Assembly: GCA_938041705.1 (NCBI GenBank)
Contig: CALISP010000238.1
Span: 1 to 13,662, forward strand
Reading direction: 5' to 3'
From: an uncultured Cocleimonas sp.
Lineage (GTDB): Bacteria; Pseudomonadota; Gammaproteobacteria; Thiotrichales; Thiotrichaceae
Length of the DNA stretch: 13,662 nucleotides
Part shown: one piece after another, positions 6,006-13,419 of the stretch
Layout of the letters: the number at the start of each line of letters is the position of its first letter
Position numbering within the stretch: position 1 is the stretch's first letter
Position numbers and translations under genes: made by a program
Notes under the pieces: generated by a model
What the model was told of the DNA's origin: nothing
Seen by the model: the letters and a program-made list of their open reading frames with translations, nothing else
The model's database searches: none

Positions 6006-6407
6006 ATGGATATTGTAAAACTTTGGCGTGCTATGGCAGCACTTGGTATTATTGGTCTAGTTGTTTTGATTGTGTTGTGGAATAGCTGGCTTACGCCTGT
6101 GCAAGTCTATCCTCGTTCTGTGGAGATTCTTTTCTTGGCAGGTCCTTTGCTATTCTTTACACGCGGTATTATGCATGCCCGCAGATATACTATGGTCGTT
6201 ATAACCATGGTTTCTTTCGCTTATATTTTGATGGGTATTTGGTATATCTTATCTGTAGATGAAATAATTTATGGATATTTATTATTTGCGTTTAGTTTCT
6301 TGATGTTTTTAGGGAGCTTAATGCACGTTTGGGTAATGGATAAACGTGAAAAACTAGCTCACCCAGAACGCTTTAAAAAGAAGAAGTCTAAAATGTCGAG
6401 ACGATAG
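6006..6407 (+). CDS. DUF2069 family inner-membrane protein
   Basis: This is a 133-residue protein with four hydrophobic segments (about 9-28, 40-56, 62-84 and 88-110) and a very basic C-terminal tail (RFKKKKSKMSRR), expected to face the cytoplasm. The pattern, including RGIMHARRYT between segments two and three, fits DUF2069. This family is often found directly after wrbA in pseudomonads and relatives. No biochemical function is established. It starts 18 bases after wrbA with only a weak ribosome-binding site, so it probably depends on upstream translation. It converges on rluB. Confidence 0.82.
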   Translation: MDIVKLWRAMAALGIIGLVVLIVLWNSWLTPVQVYPRSVEILFLAGPLLFFTRGIMHARRYTMVVITMVSFAYILMGIWYILSVDEIIYGYLLFAFSFLMFLGSLMHVWVMDKREKLAHPERFKKKKSKMSRR

Positions 6408-6455
6408 CGTTAATTCCCTCTCACTAAAAATAGTTTTTGTTATAGGCATATCATG

Positions 6456-6478
6456 AAAAAGTAGGGGGATGTCTTTTT
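6456..6478 (+). repeat. G-rich dispersed motif, copy 4
   Basis: AAAAAGTAGGGGGATGTC is followed by TTTTT in the gap between the convergent DUF2069 and rluB genes. Here AAAAAG (6456-6461) can pair with CTTTTT (6473-6478), enclosing the G-run in the loop. This is a feature of this copy rather than of the family. It may add weak termination on + but is not a normal GC-rich terminator. Confidence 0.65.
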
Positions 6479-6497
6479 ATTAATTGTTTTAGGTCTT

Positions 6498-7400
6498 CTA
6501 TCGTTTTTTACCACGTTGTTTATTGTAAACCGCTTTTTTACCAAACTTAAACTTAGCATTTCTATCAGCACGACTTTTATATTCGCTGCCCGGTAAGAAG
6601 TTTTCTTCTTCTAAATCCATTTTTACTTTTTCATAGAGCTTACGCATACCACGTACATCTAGATCTTCAAAACTCCCTGCTCGTAACGATCGTTTTAGTT
6701 CTATATGAGCGTAACGAATACGACGTAAGCGGCTAACGACTAATTCTTGTGATTCCCACAAACGTCTTACTTCGCGGTTTCGACCTTCATTTAGTGTAAC
6801 GTTGTACCATCTGTTTGCACCTTCGCCACCAGCAAAGTGAATACTATTAAACTTAGCCTTACCGTCTTCAAGCTCAACACCTTGTTTTAACCTGGTAAGC
6901 ATTTCCTCGGTTACTTCACCTAAAATTCGTGAAGCATATTCGCGTTCGACTTCATATGAAGGATGCATCAGGCGATTTGCTAACTCACCATCTGTAGTGA
7001 ATAACATTAAGCCATCAGTATTTATATCTAAACGGCCTACCTGAATCCAACGACCACTGCTGAGCTTGGGTAATGAATCAAAGACGGTGGGTCGTCCTTC
7101 AGGGTCATTACGTGAGCAGATTTCACCAATTTTTTTATGGTAGAGCAGTACTTGTGGTTTAGCTTTAAGTTTTGATGCGAGTTTTAAAACTTGCCCACGC
7201 AACACTACTTTATCTGTTTCACTAACAGCTTGCCCACTTTTGGCAATAACGCCGTTTACAGTAATTTCACCAGCATCAACCCAGCGTTCTATTTCTCGTC
7301 TAGAACCATATCCCGCTCTCGAGAGAATTTTTTGAATTCTTTCTGCTTGGGGTTTTTCACTGGATGATTGGTTAGCTTTGTTTGTTGATTTATCTTTCAT
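6498..7400 (-). CDS. rluB: 23S rRNA pseudouridine synthase RluB (RsuA/RluB/E/F family)
   Basis: The protein has an S4 RNA-binding domain (about 20-70: RIQKILSRAGYGSRREIERW, then ITVNG) followed by an RsuA-family catalytic domain. GRLDINTDGLMLFTTDGELA (122-141) contains the catalytic aspartate D125. HPSYEVEREYASRI and NEGRNREVRRLWE complete the family pattern. At 300 residues with a lysine/arginine-rich tail it fits RluB, which modifies U2605 of E. coli 23S rRNA, better than the shorter RsuA or RluE. The start is the ATG at 7400 with no clear ribosome-binding site; the first 19 residues are a polar leader, so a shorter start is possible but not indicated. The usual neighbours scpA/scpB are absent. 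It diverges from the ABC exporter gene. Confidence 0.92.
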   Translation of the reverse strand: MKDKSTNKANQSSSEKPQAERIQKILSRAGYGSRREIERWVDAGEITVNGVIAKSGQAVSETDKVVLRGQVLKLASKLKAKPQVLLYHKKIGEICSRNDPEGRPTVFDSLPKLSSGRWIQVGRLDINTDGLMLFTTDGELANRLMHPSYEVEREYASRILGEVTEEMLTRLKQGVELEDGKAKFNSIHFAGGEGANRWYNVTLNEGRNREVRRLWESQELVVSRLRRIRYAHIELKRSLRAGSFEDLDVRGMRKLYEKVKMDLEEENFLPGSEYKSRADRNAKFKFGKKAVYNKQRGKKR

Positions 7401-7531
7401 AGTGCGAAGATGATACAGAATAGCAAAACTGCGGTATAGACTTTATATAAGTGATATTGATTTCTTTGTAAAAGTCTCAATAATATAGTCCTAATTTATA
7501 ACGCTAATTAAAATTTAATAATGGATTCAAT
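7401..7531. promoter_or_regulatory. Divergent promoter region between rluB and the ABC exporter
   Basis: These 131 AT-rich bases must hold promoters for both flanking genes. I cannot place -10 and -35 boxes with confidence. An ATG at 7521 opens a six-codon frame (MDSICI, stop at 7539-7541) that overlaps the TTG start of the exporter in another frame. Confidence 0.45.
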
Positions 7532-9334
7532 TTGTATATAAACCACACAGGCGAAGAACTAACAGGCAATCGTCGCGACTATCATAATCTACGGCAGTTA
7601 CTTCCCTATTTACTGGCATATAAAGGGCCTGCGCTTATTGCCTTGGCATGTTTAGTGCTTGCCAAGGTTGCTACTGTTGCAGTGCCATTATTACTTAAAG
7701 AAATAATAGATAAGTTTGATATTCCTGGTGGTGTGAAAGAAGAACAGATACTCGTGTTACCCGTGGCCTTGTTAGTTGGCTATGGTATTTTTAGATTGTT
7801 AAGTTCGTTATTTAACGAATTACGTGACACAGTATTCGCACGTGTTCGATATCACGCTATGCGCGAGTTATCTAAGCGGGTTATGCAGCATTTGCATAAC
7901 CTATCTTTAAGATTTCATTTAGAACGTAAGACTGGTGCTATCAGTCGTGACCTAGAGCGTGGTACGCGCTCTGTCGCTACCTTAATGAATTTTATGGTAT
8001 TCAGTATATTCCCTATAGCGATAGAATTTACTTTGGTCGCTTTCATTTTGTTATCCAATTACGCAATAGTCTTCGCCTTTGTAACCTTTGGCACTGTAGC
8101 CGTTTATGTAGTGTTTACACTTTTAGTAACAGAGTGGCGTATGCATTATCGCCATGATATGAATCGTCTTGATTCACAAGCCAACACGCATGCTTTTGAC
8201 AGTTTGATTAATTATGAGACTGTTAAGTATTTCAACAACGAATCACTTGAGCAGAAGCGTTATGACGATATTCTAGAAGAATGGGAAGAGGTAGCAGTTA
8301 AAAGTCAAAGTACCATGTCGATGCTTAATTTTGGACAAGGAGCAATAATTGCGCTTGGAGTCACACTCATTATGTTTTTTGCCGCAAGTGGTGTGGTAGA
8401 TAAAAGTATGAGCATCGGTGATTTAGTCATGGTGAATGCATTTATGTTGCAGCTGTTTATACCTCTTGGTGCACTTGGCATTATTTATCGTCAAATTAAA
8501 TATACCTTGGCTGACATGGATTTGGTTTTTAAGTTATTACAGCAAGAGCCGGAGATTCAAGATGCTAATACATCTCCTGAGCTGAAAGTGAGTAATGGTG
8601 AGGTGAAGTTTGAGAATGTTTCTTTCGCGTATGATGAAAAAAGACAGATCTTACATGAGGTAGATTTTGAAATACCAGCAGGAAAAACACTAGCCGTTGT
8701 TGGTTATAGTGGTGGTGGTAAATCGACATTGGTGCGTTTACTGTTTCGTTTTTATGATGTAACTGCAGGACGAATATTAATTGATAATCAAAATATTAAA
8801 AACGTGACTCAGGATAGCTTACGTGAAGCCATTGGTATTGTGCCGCAGGATACTATTTTGTTTAACGAGAGTATTTTCTACAACATTCAATACGGTAACT
8901 TGGATGCGACAGAAGAAGAAGTTAAGCAAGCTGCGAAGATGACGCATATTTATGATTTTATTGAAAGTTTACCAGATGGCTGGGATAGTATAGTTGGAGA
9001 GCGTGGTTTAAAACTTTCTGGTGGAGAAAAACAACGTGTTGCGATCGCGAGAACGATTCTAAAAAAACCAGCTATTCTTATTTTTGATGAAGCTACTTCG
9101 GCACTGGACACTGGCACAGAACAAGCGATTCAAAAGACCTTGAAGGAAATTTCATCAGATACCACTACGTTGATCATCGCACATCGTTTATCGACGGTTG
9201 TAGATGCAGATATGATAATGGTAATGGAAGCAGGTAAGGTTGTTGAGCGTGGATCACATCATGCACTGCTAAAGGAAAAAGGTCGTTATTCTGAGATGTG
9301 GGATTTACAGCGTGACTCTGTTGAAGACAGTTAA
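7532..9334 (+). CDS. Atm1/ABCB7-type ABC exporter (fused permease-ATPase)
   Basis: This is a 600-residue half-transporter. An N-terminal six-helix exporter domain (about 30-330) precedes a complete nucleotide-binding domain. The latter has Walker A GYSGGGKST (391-399), Q-loop VPQD (437-440), signature LSGGE (495-499), Walker B ILIFDE (515-520) and switch histidine H551. The segment NYETVKYFNNE (227-237) is characteristic of the Atm1/ABCB7/HMT1 branch, whose members export glutathione-linked sulfur or metal conjugates across the inner membrane. An Atm1-like role (Fe-S or heavy-metal handling) is inferred from the family. An in-frame stop lies at 7505-7507 and the only plausible initiator after it is TTG at 7532, with weak TGGA six bases upstream; the nearby ATG at 7521 is out of frame. 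The lpxC-like gene follows after 89 bases. Confidence 0.93.
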   Translation: MYINHTGEELTGNRRDYHNLRQLLPYLLAYKGPALIALACLVLAKVATVAVPLLLKEIIDKFDIPGGVKEEQILVLPVALLVGYGIFRLLSSLFNELRDTVFARVRYHAMRELSKRVMQHLHNLSLRFHLERKTGAISRDLERGTRSVATLMNFMVFSIFPIAIEFTLVAFILLSNYAIVFAFVTFGTVAVYVVFTLLVTEWRMHYRHDMNRLDSQANTHAFDSLINYETVKYFNNESLEQKRYDDILEEWEEVAVKSQSTMSMLNFGQGAIIALGVTLIMFFAASGVVDKSMSIGDLVMVNAFMLQLFIPLGALGIIYRQIKYTLADMDLVFKLLQQEPEIQDANTSPELKVSNGEVKFENVSFAYDEKRQILHEVDFEIPAGKTLAVVGYSGGGKSTLVRLLFRFYDVTAGRILIDNQNIKNVTQDSLREAIGIVPQDTILFNESIFYNIQYGNLDATEEEVKQAAKMTHIYDFIESLPDGWDSIVGERGLKLSGGEKQRVAIARTILKKPAILIFDEATSALDTGTEQAIQKTLKEISSDTTTLIIAHRLSTVVDADMIMVMEAGKVVERGSHHALLKEKGRYSEMWDLQRDSVEDS

Positions 9335-9423
9335 GTTGAACAAAAATAAGCTGATCTAAGCTAGACAGTAAAAAACCAACTAAGCACTGATCAAAAACTA
9401 CATATTTCTGTTAAAATTCAACT

Positions 9424-10323
9424 ATGCAAATAACTCCGCAGGGCACAATATCAGCGCCACTTCAATTTAAAGGCCCTGGTTTACATACTGCCAAACGCCA
9501 TAAAATAAATATATTACCTGCACCAGAGAATAGCGGTATTGTATTTGTGAAAATGCCTAAAAAGTGGTGGGGGGTCAAAAATAAAATTGAAATTCCTGCT
9601 CATTGGGAAAATGTCAAAACATTGCCTTTATGTACATGTCTAGCCTCTAAAGATGGACATCAGATACGTACTATTGAGCATTTAATGGCAGCATTTTATG
9701 CTTGCGGTGTGGACAACGCGATAGTCGAAGTAAAAGGCAGTGAAATTCCTATCTTGGATGGAAGCGCTAAGATGTTTATCGATGCTATTGAAGGAATCGG
9801 TGTTACACCACAAGATCAATCACGAATTATTCATCGAGTGATAGAAACGACTGAGTTTTCTGAAGGAAAACGGTTTGTTAGGATTGAGCCTGCTGATAAA
9901 TTAGTTTTTGATATATCCATTTCTTTATCTCACTTTGGTCAACTTACTTGGCAAGGCGAGATTACTCCTGAAATATTCAAAAATGAAATGTCATCAGCGA
10001 GAACTTTTGGGCGTTTAAAAAACGGATTGCTAGCCAAGTTTACTAGATTTCAAAAAGATCCTATTTGTCTAGGTGCAAATATGAAAACTGCTCTAGTGAT
10101 AGATAGTAAAGATAATATTTTGAACAAAGATGGTCTACGTATGGAGAATGAAATTATATATCATCGTGTACTAGATTTGGTTGGGGATTTGATGCTTGCA
10201 AACGGTCACATACTGGGGAAAGTTACTGCAAAAAGTTCTGCACATCGACTCAATCATGGTTTGTTAGAATCACTTTTTATACAAGAAAATATAGAAACAA
10301 TTCAGCCTACTCCTATAAAGTAA
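9424..10323 (+). CDS. LpxC-like UDP-3-O-acyl-GlcNAc deacetylase, divergent member
   Basis: LpxC performs the committed zinc-dependent deacetylation of lipid A synthesis in the cytoplasm. The 299-residue length matches (E. coli 305). The catalytic set is intact: E85 and H86 in RTIEHLMAAF, zinc ligands H247 and D251 in YHRVLDLVGDL, and H274, with the usual lead-in LCTCL. Spacings equal those of E. coli H79, H238, D242 and H265. Differences are marked: the HK pair after the second ligand is HR (R248), the usual SGH is SAH, and the region around 196-215 (FGRLKNGLLAKFTRFQKDPI) departs from the usual FGF-xxxI-LxxxGL. It is not beside ftsA-ftsZ, the normal lpxC site. It could be the sole LpxC or a paralogue acting on a related sugar. 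No clear ribosome-binding site precedes the ATG. Confidence 0.85.
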   Translation: MQITPQGTISAPLQFKGPGLHTAKRHKINILPAPENSGIVFVKMPKKWWGVKNKIEIPAHWENVKTLPLCTCLASKDGHQIRTIEHLMAAFYACGVDNAIVEVKGSEIPILDGSAKMFIDAIEGIGVTPQDQSRIIHRVIETTEFSEGKRFVRIEPADKLVFDISISLSHFGQLTWQGEITPEIFKNEMSSARTFGRLKNGLLAKFTRFQKDPICLGANMKTALVIDSKDNILNKDGLRMENEIIYHRVLDLVGDLMLANGHILGKVTAKSSAHRLNHGLLESLFIQENIETIQPTPIK

Positions 10324-10453
10324 CAATAGACTCAACTATTTGTTTCTCTAATCTCTTTAATATTACCGTTGGTTCTTACGTCTTTAATTGTCTGCCGTTA
10401 ATGAGAGTGGTGATATATTTATAAATTACGACTGTTATAGTTCTTCCCACTAC

Positions 10454-10660
10454 TTGATACGACGTTTTATTAATTAGCCTATATCAAGAATTGAAGTTTT
10501 ATGCACAATATGAAATTGATAGTGTGTTGATGCAACAAGTTTGGATACACCAGTTACGGACCAGGGAATTGGTCTTCAAATTTAAACTTAGTAAATAGGT
10601 TTATTTTTGTAAAAAGGAAACGAGTGACTGGGAGCCATGGATGGCTCATTTATTTTTTGG
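10454..10660 (+). ncRNA. Candidate small RNA or long 3' UTR in the gap after the lpxC-like gene
   Basis: The 326-base gap at 10324-10649 has no convincing gene. Three or four stem-loops follow one another on +: TGTTG/CAACA (10525-10537), GACCA/TGGTC with a GGGAAT loop (10559-10574), AAACTTA/TAGGTTT (10584-10602, then ATTTTT), and the terminator at 10632. A TTGATA (10454-10459) could be a -35 box, but the best -10 (TATATC, 10480-10485) is spaced 20 bases, which is poor. GGGA in the hairpin loop recalls a CsrA site. A separate transcript is only a suggestion; read-through from the lpxC-like gene is equally possible. Confidence 0.25.
10632..10657 (+). terminator. Rightward rho-independent terminator
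   Basis: GAGCC and GGCTC (extendable to GAGCCAT/ATGGCTC) form a stem at 10632-10647, followed on + by ATTTATTTTTT. The U-tract exists only in the rightward direction, so it ends transcripts coming from the lpxC-like side, about 310 bases past that gene. For the leftward gene ending at 10650 it offers only a hairpin without U-tract. Confidence 0.65.
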
Positions 10661-12242
10661 TTGGGTGTGTTTTCTTAATATCACGGAAAAAAGATAATGG
10701 CGTACTACTATCGCCACTTGCCATTTTATAGTCAGATATCGCAACAGTCGTATTACCTCTGATATTCTCAGATGGATTATCTAAAGCATCAACAATACCT
10801 TCCGCGAGCTCCTTCTCTGCTGTAGATATATCTTCAGCTAGTGTGGTACTTGAGTCTTCAGTATCAGTATTCGCATCAACAAGTGCGTTGATTTGTTCGT
10901 CTATTTCCGCTTCGTGTTGTTCTAAAGCCGCATGATTTTTTGCTACGCTTTCAACATTGCTGGCAGTTTGTTTTATTTCTTCTTCTATTTGTTTTAATTC
11001 TTCAAGCATTATTCTTGTATCGTCGACCTTATGATGAATTTCATCAAACATATCTTGAGTTGTATCAAGTGTTTGAGATATTTTCACTATTTTAGAATAG
11101 TCTAATGTCTCAAGATTTTTAGCTATTTGATTGTTAAGGCCGTGGCTTTGTTCTTCTTGACGACGCATAGTCTCAATGTGTTTTCGATTTTCATCAAGAT
11201 TTGCAGAAAGCTCTTGTCTGGCCAAATCAGCTACCTGGAAACTGGTATCAAATTGCTCGTAGGCTTGTTCTTCAAAATTATTCAAACGTTCTGAATATTC
11301 GTTTAAAGATCGTTCTGCCTGTTCTTGTTGCTTGTGTAATAATTTTAAAAGTTTATTTGATTCCTTATACGCTAATTCAAGGTTTGCTGAGACCTTATCT
11401 GAAATTTCAGTATTACTATCGATCAACGAATTTTGTTGGTTATGTTTGTTTAGGAAGTCTTTTAATAATTCATCAGAAATATCTTTTTGCTCGTTAATCT
11501 TTTCTAAGCCTTCACTTGCAATGTTGATGTTTTCACTGAGGTTATGTTGAAAGAGACTTATTGTGTCAACAGTCTCATTAACTTGGTTGTCCCAGTATTT
11601 TTGGATTTTACTCATGTTTTCTTTAACATGAGAGGTTACGTCATTAATTTCTTTTTCATGTTCTTTAACTTTTTTCGAAGTCTGAATAACTTCCTTAGAA
11701 AACTGTTCTGTTTGTTTTTGTTGGGTAGATAACTCAGTAGCCTGTGTTCGCATATTTTGAGTTATCACGGTTGTTTCTTTTTCTTGTTCGCGAATTGAAG
11801 TTGCGGCGGACGTTATGTGTTCAGAATTTTCTTCAGCTTCGACACGTATAGCTTTAATGCGTTTCTTTTCACTACTTGCTACCCATCTTCCTAAAAAGAT
11901 GACTAAAATTATTATAATTAATGCAGCTGCCACAATGCCTGCAACTACTAACTCAATTATATTTTTTAATTGAGTAAAGTCTTTTTCTGGGTTCTCAGGT
12001 GATGCTTCCAGGCTGTTAGTGATTGATTGTTTTGAAGACGTTGATGTATTCGACGCTATCTGTGATGCTTCAGTGTTTTGTGTAGTGTTTTGTGTAGTGT
12101 TTTGTAGAGAACTTTGTGCAGGATCTATAACGGGATTCTGAAGATATTCAGACAAACCTTCGGCGCTTACGCTGAAAGTCAAAAAACTCAAAAAACTCAA
12201 AAAGATTATGCAGCCAAATCTTTTGATAGCATCATATTTCAT
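10650..12242 (-). CDS. Unrecognised coiled-coil protein with signal peptide and one membrane segment
   Basis: I do not recognise this 530-residue protein. It begins with a signal peptide (1-27; hydrophobic LSFLSFLTF core, cleavage likely after VSA). A Ser/Thr/Asn/Gln-rich segment (28-90) with a QNTTQNTTQ repeat follows, then one strong membrane helix (about 97-118) ending in a basic patch (KKRIK). The rest, about 130-470, is charged heptad-rich coiled coil, followed by an acidic then basic tail (KKTHPTKK). Simplest topology: a short periplasmic N-terminus and a long cytoplasmic coiled coil, superficially like a methyl-accepting protein without HAMP or the conserved signalling tip. AAGGGA six bases upstream supports the ATG at 12242. 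It stands alone, with its own upstream region. Roles in scaffolding or envelope organisation would be guesses. Confidence 0.75.
   Translation of the reverse strand: MKYDAIKRFGCIIFLSFLSFLTFSVSAEGLSEYLQNPVIDPAQSSLQNTTQNTTQNTEASQIASNTSTSSKQSITNSLEASPENPEKDFTQLKNIIELVVAGIVAAALIIIILVIFLGRWVASSEKKRIKAIRVEAEENSEHITSAATSIREQEKETTVITQNMRTQATELSTQQKQTEQFSKEVIQTSKKVKEHEKEINDVTSHVKENMSKIQKYWDNQVNETVDTISLFQHNLSENINIASEGLEKINEQKDISDELLKDFLNKHNQQNSLIDSNTEISDKVSANLELAYKESNKLLKLLHKQQEQAERSLNEYSERLNNFEEQAYEQFDTSFQVADLARQELSANLDENRKHIETMRRQEEQSHGLNNQIAKNLETLDYSKIVKISQTLDTTQDMFDEIHHKVDDTRIMLEELKQIEEEIKQTASNVESVAKNHAALEQHEAEIDEQINALVDANTDTEDSSTTLAEDISTAEKELAEGIVDALDNPSENIRGNTTVAISDYKMASGDSSTPLSFFRDIKKTHPTKK
12072..12105. 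repeat. 12-bp in-frame tandem repeat
   Basis: A 12-bp period (AGTGTTTTGTGT on +) runs for about 2.8 copies and encodes QNTT repeats in the periplasmic linker of the coiled-coil protein. Because the unit is a multiple of three, copy changes would keep the frame. Confidence 0.8.
12179..12203. repeat. 9-bp in-frame tandem repeat in a signal peptide
   Basis: TCAAAAAAC is repeated about 2.8 times and encodes the FLS repeats that make up the hydrophobic core of the signal peptide. Gain or loss of a unit would lengthen or shorten the core by three residues. Confidence 0.75.
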
Positions 12243-12347
12243 ACTAATTCCCTTGTATTTTTAAAGCCCAAAGAAGGTATTGATACTCGCTGTATTATTA
12301 TTGTAATGGGGTTTAACACTCTTTGATTTAGTCGAGTGTACATCAAA

Positions 12348-12368
12348 AATGTTTAAATTTTAAACATT
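12348..12368. promoter_or_regulatory. Perfect 21-bp palindrome upstream of the coiled-coil gene
   Basis: AATGTTTAAA and TTTAAACATT flank a single T. It sits 106 bases upstream of the leftward start at 12242, a plausible operator position. The half-site TGTTTAA is the same as in the TetR operator array at 80-146, but the spacer is three bases instead of four. Confidence 0.55.
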
Positions 12369-12439
12369 AAATACAGCTCAATTATCCTTAAACGCTATTG
12401 CTTCAATACTCAACAATTAAAGAAGCATTAAAATAGTGC

Positions 12440-12460
12440 CTAAAAGTAGGGGGGTGTTCT
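12440..12460 (+). repeat. G-rich dispersed motif, copy 5
   Basis: CTAAAAGTAGGGGGGTGTTC, with six G, lies between the leftward terC and coiled-coil genes. It matches the copy at the surE/pcm junction at all but one position over CTAAAAGT to TGT. An imperfect hairpin (TGCTTC 12399-12404 with GAAGCA 12422-12427) lies just upstream. Confidence 0.65.
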
Positions 12461-12500
12461 TTCAAGCTTATTTAAATTGAGTAGAAAATGGCTTATTAAA

Positions 12501-12540
12501 CAGAAAGTAACTTCAATACTAGATCAGAAGTTACTTTCTG
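12501..12540 (-). terminator. 14-bp perfect stem-loop downstream of terC
   Basis: CAGAAAGTAACTTC and GAAGTTACTTTCTG pair perfectly around a 12-base loop, about 70 bases past the terC stop in the leftward direction. The leftward strand continues TTTAATAAG, a weak U-tract. It is a likely terminator or 3'-end-protecting hairpin for the terC operon. Confidence 0.6.
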
Positions 12541-12610
12541 AATATCATTTCGTTCGTTTAGCAATACAATATATTGATTGGATTGCCTTATTAATTAGTT
12601 ATTCCCGTAC

Positions 12611-13405
12611 TTATTTTGGTTGTTTTAATGCTAATAAACGCTTCTGATAACGAGACTGAACCATTTCCACAATAACCATGACGAAAATAATGAGGTAAAA
12701 AGTAGATTTACTCATAGCGTGAATTTCGGTACCAAATAACATCAAGTTTGCGTCATGAGCACCTTCTGAAAGAAGCATTGCTCCAACTAAAAATAGAATG
12801 AATAAACCGACGATTTCATACATACGGTTTTTCTTTAGAAATTCTGTGACTCTATCAGCAAGTACAACCATTAATACCCCGCCAATTAATATTGCTGTAG
12901 CCATAAGAATAAAGTTTTGTGTTAAAGCCATAGCACTTAAAATTGAGTCAAACGAGAAAATAGCATTCATTATAACGATGGAAAATAGGACTGAAGCAAA
13001 GGAACTTGGTTTGCGATCTTTTTGTTGACTTTCTTCCAGCATCATCATGTGAAAAATTTCTTTTAGAGCGGTGTAAATTAAGAAAATACCTCCTAAAAAC
13101 ACAACAATATTCTTTAAGTTAAAGGAACCTTGAATGAATCCTTCGATGTTTATGGCAAAGAGTTCACTGGTAAATAAGCTTAGTATTTTGAGTAATGCAA
13201 ATAAAAGGACAATACGCAATAAAACGGCTAAACCGATGCCCCATTTACGAATTTTCGATTGTTGGGAAGCTTCTACACGTTGTGATTCGAGCGAGATGTA
13301 AAGTAAATTATCGAAACCTAACACTGCTTGAAGCATTACTAGCATGCCCAAAGTAAAAAGATTTTGTAAGGTAAATAAACCGTCTAAACCAATTGTCATA
13401 TCCAT
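12611..13405 (-). CDS. TerC family integral membrane protein
   Basis: The 264-residue protein has seven or more hydrophobic segments and the two TerC half-motifs, VLGFDNLL (28-35) and FSFDSILSAM (150-159), whose acidic residues lie within the membrane. TerC proteins are linked to tellurite resistance in ter clusters. More broadly they are linked to export of metals such as manganese, often to protect newly exported metalloenzymes. No other ter genes are nearby, so a metal-homeostasis role is more likely than tellurite resistance (inference). The start at 13405 is 14 bases after the stop of the upstream gene, and an AAAGGA overlapping that stop is the likely ribosome-binding site; a second ATG is two codons in. 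No yybP-type leader is visible, as the gene lies within an operon. Confidence 0.9.
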   Translation of the reverse strand: MDMTIGLDGLFTLQNLFTLGMLVMLQAVLGFDNLLYISLESQRVEASQQSKIRKWGIGLAVLLRIVLLFALLKILSLFTSELFAINIEGFIQGSFNLKNIVVFLGGIFLIYTALKEIFHMMMLEESQQKDRKPSSFASVLFSIVIMNAIFSFDSILSAMALTQNFILMATAILIGGVLMVVLADRVTEFLKKNRMYEIVGLFILFLVGAMLLSEGAHDANLMLFGTEIHAMSKSTFYLIIFVMVIVEMVQSRYQKRLLALKQPK

Positions 13406-13419
13406 CTAAAGTATTCCTT

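Noticed and set aside
9547..9590. G-rich run AAAAAGTGGTGGGGGGTC in the lpxC-like gene as a sixth motif copy
   Set aside because: It has an inserted GGT and encodes the in-frame KKWWGV, so the resemblance is weak and explained by coding.
10453..10488. CTTGATA/TATCAAG inverted repeat as an operator
   Set aside because: Seven-base arms 22 bases apart in AT-rich DNA are easily found by chance, and no gene starts nearby.
11201..11732. Rightward open frames inside the coiled-coil gene
   Set aside because: They are antisense shadows of the 530-residue leftward gene, without ribosome-binding sites or recognisable domains.
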